Positions 45,218 through 54,801 of a stretch of DNA of 64,000 nucleotides are shown here, in pieces. A program made the translations under genes and the position numbers. Numbering within the stretch: the stretch's first letter is position 1; every line of letters begins with the position of its first letter. The notes beneath the pieces are model-generated. The model did no database searches, was not told the DNA's origin, and saw only the letters and a program-made list of their open reading frames with translations. Location of the stretch: NCBI GenBank assembly GCA_963662175.1, contig OY759220.1:1798001-1862000 (forward strand), read 5' to 3'. The stretch is from Aradus depressus. Lineage: Eukaryota > Arthropoda > Insecta > Hemiptera > Aradidae.

Positions 45218-45528
45218 CAAAAATGTGCGCGCAAATTTCTGAGCAAGCGGAGCTCATTTCAGGTACTTAGCGACCTGCCGCGAAGATAAGTTTACACAGT
45301 ATTCAAACTAGGTAGTCGTATTCAGGTAAGTATTCGAAACAAAGTCTCAAAATACAAAATTTAATACTCATGTAATTAGCGGATCTCCCTAGAAGTTGTA
45401 AATTAAATTTTGTATTTAGCTGTATTCGAATACCTAGTTTGAATACTGTGTAAACTTATCTTCGTGGCAGATCGCCAAGTACCTGAAATGAGCTCCGCTC
45501 GCTCAGAAATTTGCGCGCACATTTTTGC
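45217..45528. repeat. Large imperfect inverted repeat
   Basis: Left arm 45217-45364 (GCAAAAATGTGCGCGCAAAT, GGAGCTCATTTCAGGTACTT, AGATAAGTTTACACAGTATT) pairs with right arm 45402-45528, with a few mismatches and one ~20-base bulge in the left arm; the centre is about 37 bases. It looks like a foldback or MITE. It does not contain the hammerhead core. A decayed piece of one end (CGCTCCGCTCGCTCAGAA) recurs at 46468-46505. Confidence 0.85.
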
Positions 45529-45721
45529 GTATTTGAATGTTTAAATCATAATCGATATATAGGTTAAACTGGTTAAAAACATTAACTTTTTTCTAATTAA
45601 ACGGCCGTTATAACGTTTACTTACAAAATGTTCTACGTACGAACAAACAACGTACAAAAATATAAATAAAAGGCATATATCTTTAAAGTACATATGATTG
45701 GAAGATCGTACTCAACCACAA

Positions 45722-45737
45722 TGTTTTTATATCACAA
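45722..45737. repeat. Target-site duplication, left copy
   Basis: TGTTTTTATATCACAA, repeated exactly at 45879-45894. The last two bases may belong to the element. Confidence 0.75.
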
Positions 45738-45878
45738 ACTTATTTTTGAAATATTGTCTATTCCACTAAAGATATATATATATATGTATAACTACTGGTT
45801 TCGGCTTTATACCATCGTCAGGTCTAGTTATGAACTTACAAGTTTCCACAATATGTCCGCGTTCCTCAACTTAGAAGT
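45738..45878 (+). mobile_element. Short hammerhead element (family 2), one arm plus tail
   Basis: A 141-bp insertion between 14-16 bp direct repeats. It consists of one family-2 arm (CTTATTTTTGAAATATTGTC ... ACTGGTTTCGGC ... AGTTATGAAC) joined directly to the family tail (TTACAAGTTTCCACAATATG, TCCGCGTTCCTCAACTTAG). Unlike 19267-19545 there is no second arm. Orientation is inferred from the tail. Confidence 0.82.
45787..45826 (-). ncRNA. Hammerhead-like ribozyme motif
   Basis: Minus strand: CTGACGA (45821-45815), T, GGTATAAAGCC, GAAAC, CA, GT, A. The stem III loop is CA instead of the CG of the other family-2 copies. The motif is antisense to the inferred element orientation here because only the 5' arm is kept. 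Confidence 0.5.
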
Positions 45879-45894
45879 TGTTTTTATATCACAA

Positions 45895-46665
45895 CTTTTC
45901 ATGTCGAGTCACACCTATGTTTATTATTTACATAGGCAGACATTTTTTCGTACTTGGCCGTGCTTTTCAGTTTTACTGAATTTTTTTATATATCACTAAT
46001 TGTTTTCACATACTACTTTAGACATTTCAGTAGTTGGTAAAATATTTATAACTCACAACTTTTCATGGGTCAAAAAACCTTAAACTTTTTATTAATATAG
46101 GAATTTCTAACAATACTACACCATTTGTAAATAGATTCTGCTTGCAAGGCACAATATCCAACAGAAATTTTTAATTTTGTTATTATTTTGTTGGTTTAAA
46201 AAGCGGAAGAGTGTTTTAACTTTAGACTTGTAGTTAAAATTTGGCGCCTGATTTTTTATTCTCGATTTCGGCGATATTTCTTTCTTTCTCTAATTCTCTT
46301 AGGTTGAGGGGTTTGTTGATATTTTTTCCGATTATTAACCCTAGTTGCGTCAATAGTAACATGGTTTTGGCTTTTTTATCTTTTTCAAATTTTTTTCTTG
46401 GCTTTCTCTAGCAACTTTACTATATTCGTAAGATAAATATTGAATTTATATTGCAATATCATAAATATCGCTCCGCTCGCTCAGAACTATTTGTACGTAT
46501 TAAACAATTAATTAGCAGTTATAAACTGGAATTGGTTAGAAAACTGGGACAGGTTTAACACGTAATAACAAACACAAACGTTTTTCACTTTTTTCTTATT
46601 ATCAATTTCCTGAATGTAATTTATCGTATATATATATATATAGTTTAATTTAATAAAGTTACGAT

Positions 46666-46707
<42 letters not shown>

Positions 46708-47494
46708 GTTTAGTGGTCTGTGTTGTACTGGATAGTGGCGGCTATTAACTGAAGTGGCACCGTCTGTACAAGATGTAAAAACAAAGTCCATTTTGAAGAG
46801 GAAGAGGTAGAAGGGGGGGGCTCGGCATAACGACCAAGGGCCGGCAGGGCTGGCTCTTTATAGACCAGTCCTTCGCCATATCCTTCAGAATATCTTATGT
46901 AGGGGAACAGAGAAGCAGCGAGGCAGCGAGCTTGGCTCAAAAGGCACAGTCCTCTATGAGTTATCTTTCTCAAAAGACAACCCTATCATAAGAAAAAGGC
47001 AATATTTAAGATTTAGAAGTCTTATAAAGTGAAAATACGACAGGAGCTTCCACAATGGCAGCCAACTTCTTGTTTTCCATATCTCCTCATCCACCATTCT
47101 TCTCATCTAAACTAAACATTGAGAAGAAAGACCACGGACGCAGGAGCTGGCTAAATGTAGTGGGCAGTTATGTAATCGGCCAGAAATTTTATGTTTTCTG
47201 ACCATCCTGGTGTCAAAAAATGAAAAAATCAACGTGGAACTACGTCATCTGTCTCTATGACACTATCTCACACATTCTACGTCATTCAGCGAGAGACAGT
47301 TGACGTAACTCTAACTTGTAGGTCGCGGCACATTTGCTAATGTGTTGACCCCATTTAATTTCTTTCGTTTATAACATGTTTAGTATTAAAACATATGCCC
47401 ATTAATAGCGAAACCGACCGAAGTGAAGTCCCTGATTAAGACACCTCTTTATTTTCTATTAAATCAGTAGATTGGTTTCAGAGGGAACTTATTT
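45895..47494. other. AT-rich, no gene seen
   Basis: 46468-46505 is a scrap of the 45217 hairpin family. Around 47240-47302 a 16-bp inverted repeat (TACGTCATCTGTCTCT and its near complement) spans about 60 bases. The 87-codon minus frame at 46710-46973 is GC-balanced but has no recognised domain. Confidence 0.5.
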
Positions 47495-47560
47495 GATTAA
47501 TTCGCACTGGGGAAGTACATTCGCAGTGATTCACTCGCAACTTTTTTTTCACTTAATCAT
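47495..47560 (-). repeat. Dispersed repeat family C, head
   Basis: TTGATTAATTCGCACTGGGG + AAGTACATTCGCAGTGATTC is the complement of the family head. Confidence 0.6.
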
Positions 47561-48379
47561 ATCGGTCAGATACAAAGACGAGAAATGTAAAACAACATTT
47601 ACTGAGTCATGTAATTAGAAAAGATAAAAAAAAAAGTGGAAATTGATTTTTTTTCTAGTAAACGCGGAGATTGGGTATTACGATAATCCTAATTCGTTTA
47701 AAAATTCTATATCATAAATCTTATCGAGAACCTACCGGAACCCGTCACAAAATGACACTCCGAAAACCTAAGCAATGTACACAATAACGTTTAGGTCTAT
47801 CTTAATAATCGATCCTCTCAAATTTGCAACCACCTAAATGCCCTTAAATTTAAGACCAAGAAGGACCAGTATCAATAAGTATAGTACTTCAAAGAAAGTA
47901 CACTATATTTCTATAGGGATTAGTTCAAACTAAGAGATAGTTGTAACGCATGAAAACTAATTTAAAAATATTTATTTTACAAATATATGCATAGATCAAC
48001 GATCTCGCGAAGATAACATAAATCGTGTATATTTCTTAATTGCATAGATACAAGCTTCAGTGGATATAATCCATTGTTTTGTTGATATGATTCTAAATAG
48101 ATATATATCCCTTCTCTGAGGAGCAATTTCTTCATTATCATTTCTTTTACTATCATTTTGCTCATACATATAACAAAAAACAGATTAATATAAGAAATTT
48201 ACTTACAATCAAATTGATAACAAAATTAAAAAGAAAACAATGTTTTAATGGTAAAGAGTTGGAAAATAAAGTTGAAAAAAAAGTCAAACCACTATTATAA
48301 AATTAAGCTTAGTGTACATACATTAGTCCGTTTAAATAGAAATTTTACAGCAAGTAATGGATTAGGTGATAAAGTTAGT
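47561..48379. other. AT-rich, no gene seen
   Basis: Nothing recognised. Confidence 0.5.
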
Positions 48380-48541
48380 TAATGTCATTCATGCATGGGC
48401 TTTAACTGCATCATATCGCCTACTACCAGAGCGCTCTTTCGTCACTCTGGTGAACATGAGCCCGACTCTACTAAGAGTCCTAAATTTTTATTCATCTATG
48501 GTAAGGGGTCTTTAAAGAGTCCTGACATCGTACAGGCTCGA
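48380..48541 (-). mobile_element. SINE-B, 5'-truncated, minus strand
   Basis: Plus-strand view: ATGCATGGGCTTTAACTGCA, CATATCGCCTACTACCAGAG, ACATGAGCCCGACTCTACT and CTGACATCGTACAGGCTCG; it stops before the GGACC core. Tail complement GTTAGTTAATGTCATTC. Confidence 0.87.
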
Positions 48542-50635
48542 AAGATTTTGCTCAATGCGACTGTTGTGATTGAGCTGTTGGCACGGCAACCCAAACCTCC
48601 CTCCGTCCTCCGTCCTCCGTTCCTATCCTGTATCTACTCCAACCGTTATTTATAAGGTTTTGTTTTATTAATTTTTTTTGTACACATTCGCCTTGCCAAG
48701 AAAATCAACCCAAATATAGATATGACAATGATAAATTTACGAGTATACGTTACATGATACAAAATAAATCATTTATTTATCCCTTCGGGACGCGCGATAC
48801 CTGTGAGATACACTTATGGATTGAAAATGGTTGTGTGGAGGGGCTAGTGTGGGTGGGGAGTCGTGGCCAGACATTTGGCTGAATTTTGGCATCAGAGTAC
48901 CATAGTTATGGGGTAACATTGGCCCTTGGTAGGGTAATGAAAAATTGGGTAAAAGTAGATAGCACGGTATGCCAAGATCAACTTCCGGATACCCATCCCA
49001 GAAATAAGATCCATGCCAAATCAAAAAAATAAGAATGAAAATTAACAATAGACCAAAACGTGTCAGGAGCTCGGACTTGTCAAGAGAAGCCCGGAAAAAA
49101 TTGAATTTCAACTGGATAATATGATCGATTAAACTGAAAAGACATTGAACTAATTTTCTGATTAAAACTTAATTAGTTGAAATAGACATATTGAGAATAT
49201 TAATGGCCCCATGAGACCTGGACAGTTAGTGGATGTTTGTCCAAGGATCATCCCCAGACCAAGACGGTGGTTGTTGATCGATCGCCCCTCTTCTCATTGA
49301 CTTCCACTTCTACTTCCTTCTTCACCTGATATAATTGATGCCGCTACATTTTTCACTTTGCCTCCACTGGAGAGAGGTAGATCCATCAGTGCCATCATAC
49401 CCCCCACCTCTTTTCTTGCTAATTCATTCTTGCGCCCCCCCGTCCCCCCCTCTCCTACCAACTCTTTCAAACTCTTTTATCAATCAATTATTCACCTCAT
49501 CTATATTTTTGACATAATTCACTAAACGTCTCAGAGGGAACATTTTTCCATCAGTATGTTGACTTAATTTCATTTAATAATGCCAGCTAAAATTGATCTT
49601 TTCATCATGAACATATTACTTATCGAGCTCTATGAAGGATGAAGTAAATTATATAACTCTGTGTGTCTGTCAACATGATAACTCAACACATTACAAAAAA
49701 AAAAAAAAACCGACTGTTTGATTTATATTTTATACTTAAAACAAACAACTGGCTTTACAAAAAACAAAAAACAGAAAAAACTTTATTTTAATTATCATCA
49801 TACACAAGCTTCGTCTAACAAGTAACAGCTAACAACCTTCTGGCGGGAGGGGCGAGCCGTGAGGGCTCCAGTGTTGCCACACCGACCCTGTAATTTTGTT
49901 TACGAATGTAAATCTAATCATTTTCCAAAACCAAACCAGGATCATTTGAGTGTCTTTGAGAAGGGGGATCAATGTCTCTATCTTCCTTCTCTCTCGCACA
50001 CCAGGAGTCCCATTTAGCCTTGATGAATTGCTCAAATTTCAGCAGAACTTACGAAAAAAATATTTCACTTTCGATAATTTCTAATTTTTATTTATTTTCA
50101 TATATATTTTTTTAATATTCAAATTGGTATTTACAACTGTATAAATCACAAACAAGCAAATTTGCTTTTTGCTAAAATTTCCATATTTGCTAAAAATTGA
50201 AACAGTGACCAGAAACTGTGGGCCGCAGATTGTCGATCTCTCATCTAAGTAATAACTAAAGTCGTTTATATCCAGAAACCTTCCACAAGGTCATAAAATC
50301 CGATCGTCAAAAAGTCTTTCACGATGTGATGAAAGTCTTAAAATTCCGAAAGAAATGCTGTATTCTATTAATTAATTATACTACACTTAAGGTGTATGTA
50401 TCGATGGGAATAGCATCAGATGAGGTGCAAAACTTCATTTTGCCAAGTCCTTCTGGTCGACCACAGAAACCTTTATCAGCTGTTTACATCTTCTTAAGTT
50501 CACAATTTTTTTTTGTACGTATTAAAATTACAAGAACATATCGTTACGAACTGAATCATTTATTTCTATCAGTAGGTTGCTCCATGTATTCATTATTAAT
50601 CTAAAATGGCACAGGACAAGTTCCATTTTGTAACC
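48542..50635. other. Unassigned
   Basis: C-rich patches near 49394-49455, an A-run at 49695-49709. Open frames up to 112 codons on the minus strand (48773-49111), none with a recognised domain. No repeat family recognised. Confidence 0.45.
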
Positions 50636-51099
50636 TTAACCCTGGAATGCCCCGGTGGGGTCTGATGGACCCCAGCCGCACTTTGAAGTTAGTTTACATG
50701 TTGAGTACTGCAGGCCGTGCGCCTCTCGTTCCCTCCTATATTACCCCCACCACTGCTTCTGATGTCACAGTCGTTTCTCAGTTTATTACGTTCTCGGCTT
50801 TCGTGCAGTGAAGTAGTCTATGTAAGTTGGGGTCCGTCAGACTCCACCGGGGAGTTATCGACCAGTGTTTTTCTCCTTATTTGAGTTTCGTGAATTGTCG
50901 TTTCTTGTCAGTTTTTTATTTGTTGCTTTTTTTTTTTTCTGCGCTCAAAATGTCTAAAAGACGTAAATTGAGTGAAGAAGATATTAGAGATCTTTTGGTT
51001 CAGATGGAAGAGAATGTTGAGTACTTTGGAGGACAAGCTTCTGATACTGAAGTGCCACTTCATGTTCTTCAATATGTGATGCATCTACCTCACAAGTAG
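50636..51099 (+). mobile_element. piggyBac-like 5' end with transposase N-terminus
   Basis: TTAA at 50636-50639 is followed by CCCTGGAATGCCCCGGTGGG, a piggyBac-type terminus (TTAA then CCC). About 310 bases later an ATG at 50950 opens MSKRRKLSEEDIRDLLVQME and ENVEYFGGQASDTEVP, an acidic N-terminus like those of piggyBac transposases. The frame ends at 51099 after 49 codons, long before the catalytic Asp residues. I see no matching right end (GGCATTCCAGGG then TTAA) downstream, so this is a truncated or internally deleted copy. An ATG further upstream in the same frame (50827) is less likely as the start. Confidence 0.65.
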
Positions 51100-51311
51100 T
51101 GACCATTTTGGGAAAAAAAGTTCATGTTGCTTCTGCATAATAATCAATTTATTTATTGAGTTTACAATATGTTTTTATTTACATTCCTTTAAACTATTTT
51201 TTTTTTAAGTTCTGTTTATAAAAACTGTTTTAGATCAAGTTATTACTTGTTGATACTTCCAAAACATTTTAAATCAGACCAATCCGTTCTGGATTTCAGC
51301 AAATCTATATA
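51100..51311. other. AT-rich spacer
   Basis: Possibly the decayed 3' side of the piggyBac-like copy; nothing diagnostic. Confidence 0.45.
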
Positions 51312-51546
51312 TTCTAAGTTGAGGAACGCGGACATATTGTGGAATTTGTAATAAATAAATAAAACAAACTTATTTTTTTAAATATTGTCTATTCCACTAA
51401 AGATATTTATAAAAATAAAACTACCGGTTTCGGCCTCACACCATCGTCAGGTCTAGTTATGAACTAAGAGAGAACCAGAGATGTATTGGAGGGGTCGCAC
51501 TCTGCAAACTAACTTAGTTCATAACTAGACCTGACGATGGTGTGAG
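51312..51546 (-). mobile_element. Hammerhead foldback element (family 2), truncated
   Basis: Plus-strand order: tail (TTCTAAGTTGAGGAACGCGG, ACATATTGTGG, TTGTAATAAATAAATA), complete left arm with ACTACCGGTTTCGGCC, a ~45-base centre (CCAGAGATGTATTGGAGGGG and on), then the start of the right arm (TTAGTTCATAACTAGACCTG) which breaks off at 51546 inside stem II, against a G-run. Read on the minus strand this is a 5'-truncated copy with an intact tail, as expected from target-primed reverse transcription. No flanking duplication recognised. Confidence 0.8.
51416..51455 (-). ncRNA. Hammerhead-like ribozyme motif
   Basis: Minus strand: CTGACGA (51450-51444), T, GGTGTGAGGCC, GAAAC, CG, GT, A. The core is intact; stem II is weak. 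A second, truncated core (CTGACGA at 51531-51537) reads on the plus strand. Confidence 0.5.
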
Positions 51547-51875
51547 GGGGGGGGGGCACCCGGTCGACAGGACCGAGATAATAAAACAATATTTTACATT
51601 TCACTATCATATTTTTAGTTCAAAGTTTAATAAAACTTAATAATCAGGTACAAAATATTAGTGTTATAACAAAAATTTATTATTATTTAATGATCAACAA
51701 TTAAAATTTTCATGAGTCTAGTCATCCATTTTCATGAGTCTAGTCATCCATTCTTATACAATAAGTAGCAGTATTACGTAAGTATACTCAATTAAATAAG
51801 CCTTCATTTTTTTTTTTTTTTTTTCAGCTGAAATTTATTTTTTACTATTTCATTCTCGAACAGCTGATAGCACTA
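51547..51875. repeat. AT-rich spacer with a 22-bp duplication and SINE target site
   Basis: TTTTCATGAGTCTAGTCATC occurs twice in tandem at about 51708-51752 (22-bp period). 51864-51875 is CTGATAGCACTA, the left target-site duplication of the SINE-B copy that follows. Confidence 0.7.
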
Positions 51876-52222
51876 GGTTTAGGTTAGGTTTTATGACTCA
51901 TGCCCGGGCTTTAACAACGAGGTCATATCGCCTACTACCAGAGCGCTCTTTCGTCACTCTGGTGGACATGAGCCCGACTCTACTGTGGGAGTCCTAAATT
52001 TTGCCTACCCTAAATTTTTATTCATCTAGGGTAGGGGTCTTTAACGAGTACCTGTCATCGTACAGGCTCGGGACCATCGCTTAACGTCTCATCCGAAGGA
52101 CGGCGTGCTTATGTTTATTTTACCTCCCAGATAAAATAAACTAAGGGCCTCGGTCGGGTTACGAACCCACGAACTTGAGCTCAGAAGTCAAGCACGCATA
52201 CCACTGAGCTACCGGCGCCCTC
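51876..52222 (-). mobile_element. SINE-B, full length with 12-bp TSD
   Basis: The best-preserved copy, 347 bp, flanked by CTGATAGCACTA at 51864-51875 and 52223-52234. On the minus strand: GAGGGCGCCGGTAGCTCAGT (A box) ... the B-box region carries GGGTTCGTAACCC; then AGTTTATTTTATCTGGGAGG, GCACGCCGTCCTTCGGATGA, GGGCTCATGTCCACCAGAG, GTAGGCGATATGACCTCG and GTTAAAGCCCGGGCATGAGT. The tail is CATAAAACCTAACCTAAACC, with two CCTAA repeats. RNA polymerase III transcription is implied by the tRNA-like head. No poly-A tail, so its LINE partner differs from that of SINE-A. Confidence 0.95.
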
Positions 52223-52234
52223 CTGATAGCACTA

Positions 52235-52579
52235 AATGTACTCTTAAAAACAATTATTTTCCCTTTTTACTGCTTACATTTAATACATTCTAAAATATGC
52301 AGTTAGTCTTAATACTTATTTTTTTTATTTTAAGTAAACATTGCACAGCAATGAGGAGTTTTTGGGATAGATTTTTAATTGTCGCGCGTTTTATTGTGAC
52401 ACCCACGACGATGCGTTCGGTAAACTCTCTTACTTCCCCGATTGGGAGCAGTCGCTGGAGTCCAAATTTCCAAACTTTAAGAAAGTGTAATTTGAATCCG
52501 AATAACGTTTGACTGGGAACTGAAGCTTTCTATATCCTTCTCTTGACTGTGATTATTGTCTGTGGTGGAGTTGTCATTA
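52235..52579. other. AT-rich spacer
   Basis: No gene recognised; ends at the Tc1 left terminus. Confidence 0.5.
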
Positions 52580-52947
52580 TACAATCAGTAACAAAAATTT
52601 TCGGACAATTTATAATTTTGTTTTTCTTTTGCAGTTACACATAGTTATATGGCAAAATATTTAATTCAAGCAAAGTTTTAAATTTCGAGATCATCAATCA
52701 TTTCAAAACGCCGTAAAACAATTAATTAAACATTTACAGCTAATAGGAAATTTTGCATTAATAATTGAAGACAAGAAATTCACGTAACAAAATTTTCTGG
52801 ACACCTGTTGTTTGTTTTGTAAACAAATGCGACTCTGATCATGATCTTTAATCCCTTCTCAACCAACCGCTAATACCGAACAAATGAAATGTGTTTATAT
52901 CCTTCTATTACTGCATTCAGTAGTTATTTGTATTTCCTGCTGTCAAG

Positions 52948-53384
52948 ATGGGTCGAACATCTTTTGAAGTTCAACAGATAATAATTTTTAATTATGAAAA
53001 AGGATTAAGTGTCCGCAAAATCGGTGGTATGGTAGGCCGGAGTAAAAGCACCGTAGCCGATGTAATTCGAAGGTATAAGCACGAGGATCGGATAGATTTG
53101 AAATCTTCCTCTGGCCGTCCAAGAGTATTAAACGACCGAGAAAGGTGTAGCGTTGTCCGGAAAATTAAAAACAAGCCCTCGAGGAGTGCACCTCAGATCG
53201 TCGCCGAGGTATACAGAGAAACGGGAAAGAAAGTTCACCCACAAAATGTTCGAAGAATTCTAAAAGAAGCAGGATATAATGGGAGAGTACCAAAAACCGT
53301 TTGTGACTGAAAAAAATATAAAAAAAAGATTGAGCTTCGCAAAAGAGTTCCAGAATCATTCAGAAATTTTTTGGAGTAATGTCA
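52948..53384 (+). pseudogene. Tc1 transposase, N-terminal part
   Basis: ATG at 52948 opens MGRTSFEVQQIIIFNYEKGL, SVRKIGGMVGRSKSTVADVI, a paired-like first helix-turn-helix (residues about 5-50). A GRPR hinge (SSSGRPRVLND) and a second helix-turn-helix follow (RSAPQIVAEVYRETGKKVHP). A frameshift near 53290 gives an early stop at 53308; the other frame goes on as PFVTEKNIKKRLSFAKEFQN and HSEIFWSNVI. The next expected block, TDES with the first catalytic Asp, is replaced by inserted DNA from about 53385. Confidence 0.9.
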
Positions 53385-53934
53385 TTCATCTGCGAGGTAA
53401 AATAAACTTCAGCACTCCGTCCTTCGGATGGGATGTTAAGCGATGGTCATGAGCCTATACGATGTCAGGTCAAAGCGTTTGAGCTCTCACATAAACACAC
53501 GCATGCAATTGATCTCTGATGTTCACACGATTACAAAATTTTTAGTACATATTATTATGTATACATATATTATATGTATAGGGAAGTAAACAAAAGTAAA
53601 GTAATAGTATATGTATACATATATTATACGAAAGTAAACGGACATGATCTGGAAACATTTATTTGTCGAAATATCGGAGAAAAAACGTTTAAATTAGAAA
53701 AATTAGGTACTTAGTTTCTTTAGAGGGAAGGTGGAGGGGATAGAGTAGGGGGCAGGGACGGTTTCTGCCGAGGGTCAGCGCTGCTGTCGCTCTCTTCCAA
53801 CGTCATATCACAAAAATCTAGTTTTCTGACATTACATGACCTGAGATTTCTTTTTATGTTGTGAAGAGTTACAAAATACAAGAATATTTTATTATTGCGG
53901 TTTGTTCTATTGCAAGCAAATACTTTTGAATGTA
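53385..53934. mobile_element. Insertion that interrupts the Tc1 transposase
   Basis: About 550 bp of foreign sequence. It starts with a SINE-B fragment (53390-53472, plus strand: GCACTCCGTCCTTCGGATGG, GAGCCTATACGATGTCAGGT). A tandem duplication of TATGTATACATATATTATA with AAGTAAAC spans 53556-53640, then a GC-rich patch at 53720-53800. The transposase coding sequence resumes at TGTAAGTTTAATATATTTAG; the 10-15 bases that should encode the FTDE motif are gone. Confidence 0.8.
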
Positions 53935-54493
53935 AGTTTAATATATTTAGTCCCGACAGTCGCGACAAAATTTGGAGAAAGCGTAATGTGGAGCTGAATC
54001 CAAAAAATTTAAAACCAATAGTAAAACATGGGGGTGGCTCAGTGATGGTGTGGGGGTGTATGGCGTCTAGTGGAATTGGTGAACTGGTTTTCATTGAAAC
54101 CACCATGACTGGAAAAGTTTATGCCGAATTACTAAGGAGCAATTTGAAAAAGAGTGCTGAAAAACTTGGGATTTTACGGACTTTTCATTTTTACCAAGAC
54201 AACGATCCGAAACACACCTGTGAATTGGTACGTACTTGGCTTTTGTATAACTGCCCTAAAGTTATGAAACCCCCATCCAATCGCCCGATCTCAACCCAAT
54301 TGAACACGTATGGGGTGAGCTCGACAGGAAAATTTGATTAACACCCATTGCTTCAAAAAACGAATTGAAACAAAAGTTATTAGAAGAGTGGGGTAAAATA
54401 TCTCCAAATTTCACCAAAAAATTAGTTTCATCATCAATGCCGAATCGAATGAAAGATGTTATTACACAAAAAGGGTACCCAACCAAATATTAA
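53935..54493 (+). pseudogene. Tc1 transposase, catalytic C-terminal part
   Basis: Reads KFNIFSPDSRDKIWRKRNVE, then HGGGSVMVWGCMASSGIGEL and FHFYQDNDPKHTCELV with the second catalytic Asp in QDND. A frameshift near 54268 moves to SPDLNPIEHVWGELDRKI, which carries the catalytic Glu. The Asp-Glu spacing is close to 34, matching a DD34E Tc1 enzyme. An in-frame TGA at 54335 precedes the last ~50 codons (NELKQKLLEEWGKI, MPNRMKDVITQKGYPTKY), ending at TAA 54491-54493. Not functional. Confidence 0.92.
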
Positions 54494-54801
54494 TTAACAT
54501 TATGGTTTTTGAATTTGTGAAATCGTAAAAAAAACATTGAATTTATTTATAGTTGTTTACATTTTTGTCCGAAAATTTTTGTTACCTACATTACTTGTTA
54601 TAAAATTTATTAAATTAAAATATTTATTTGTTCTAATCAAAGCTGTTTTTCCTTTATCCTAACCCACTTTTGAATTCTTATTCTTGATTGAAAAATGGCT
54701 TTAATTATTTTTTTAAATTATTTTTTATTACTTTTGCATTTAATTATTATAATTTTTTATTGAAAAATCAAACCGTCCGAACATTTTTGTTACTGGCTGT
54801 A

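Larger units (their letters stand above)
52580..54801 (+). mobile_element. Tc1-type DNA transposon, degraded, IR/DR ends
   Basis: Outer ends: TACAATCAGTAACAAAAATT... at 52580 and its complement TTTTTGTTACTGGCTGTA ending at 54801. Inner repeats of the same motif lie at about 52784-52803 (GTAACAAAATTTTCTGGAC) and 54567-54585 (GTCCGAAAATTTTTGTTAC), each about 200 bp from the outer one. This IR/DR layout is typical of several Tc1 lineages, where the transposase binds both sites. Target site is TA. The transposase gene between is broken four ways (see the two CDS parts). Confidence 0.9.

Noticed and set aside
45217..45528. Hammerhead motif in the large hairpin
   Set aside because: No core motif on either strand; arms are unrelated to the ribozyme elements.
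46710..46973. An 87-codon gene on the minus strand
   Set aside because: GC-balanced, but it has no recognisable domain and lies among AT microsatellites and repeat scraps; no start or splice evidence.
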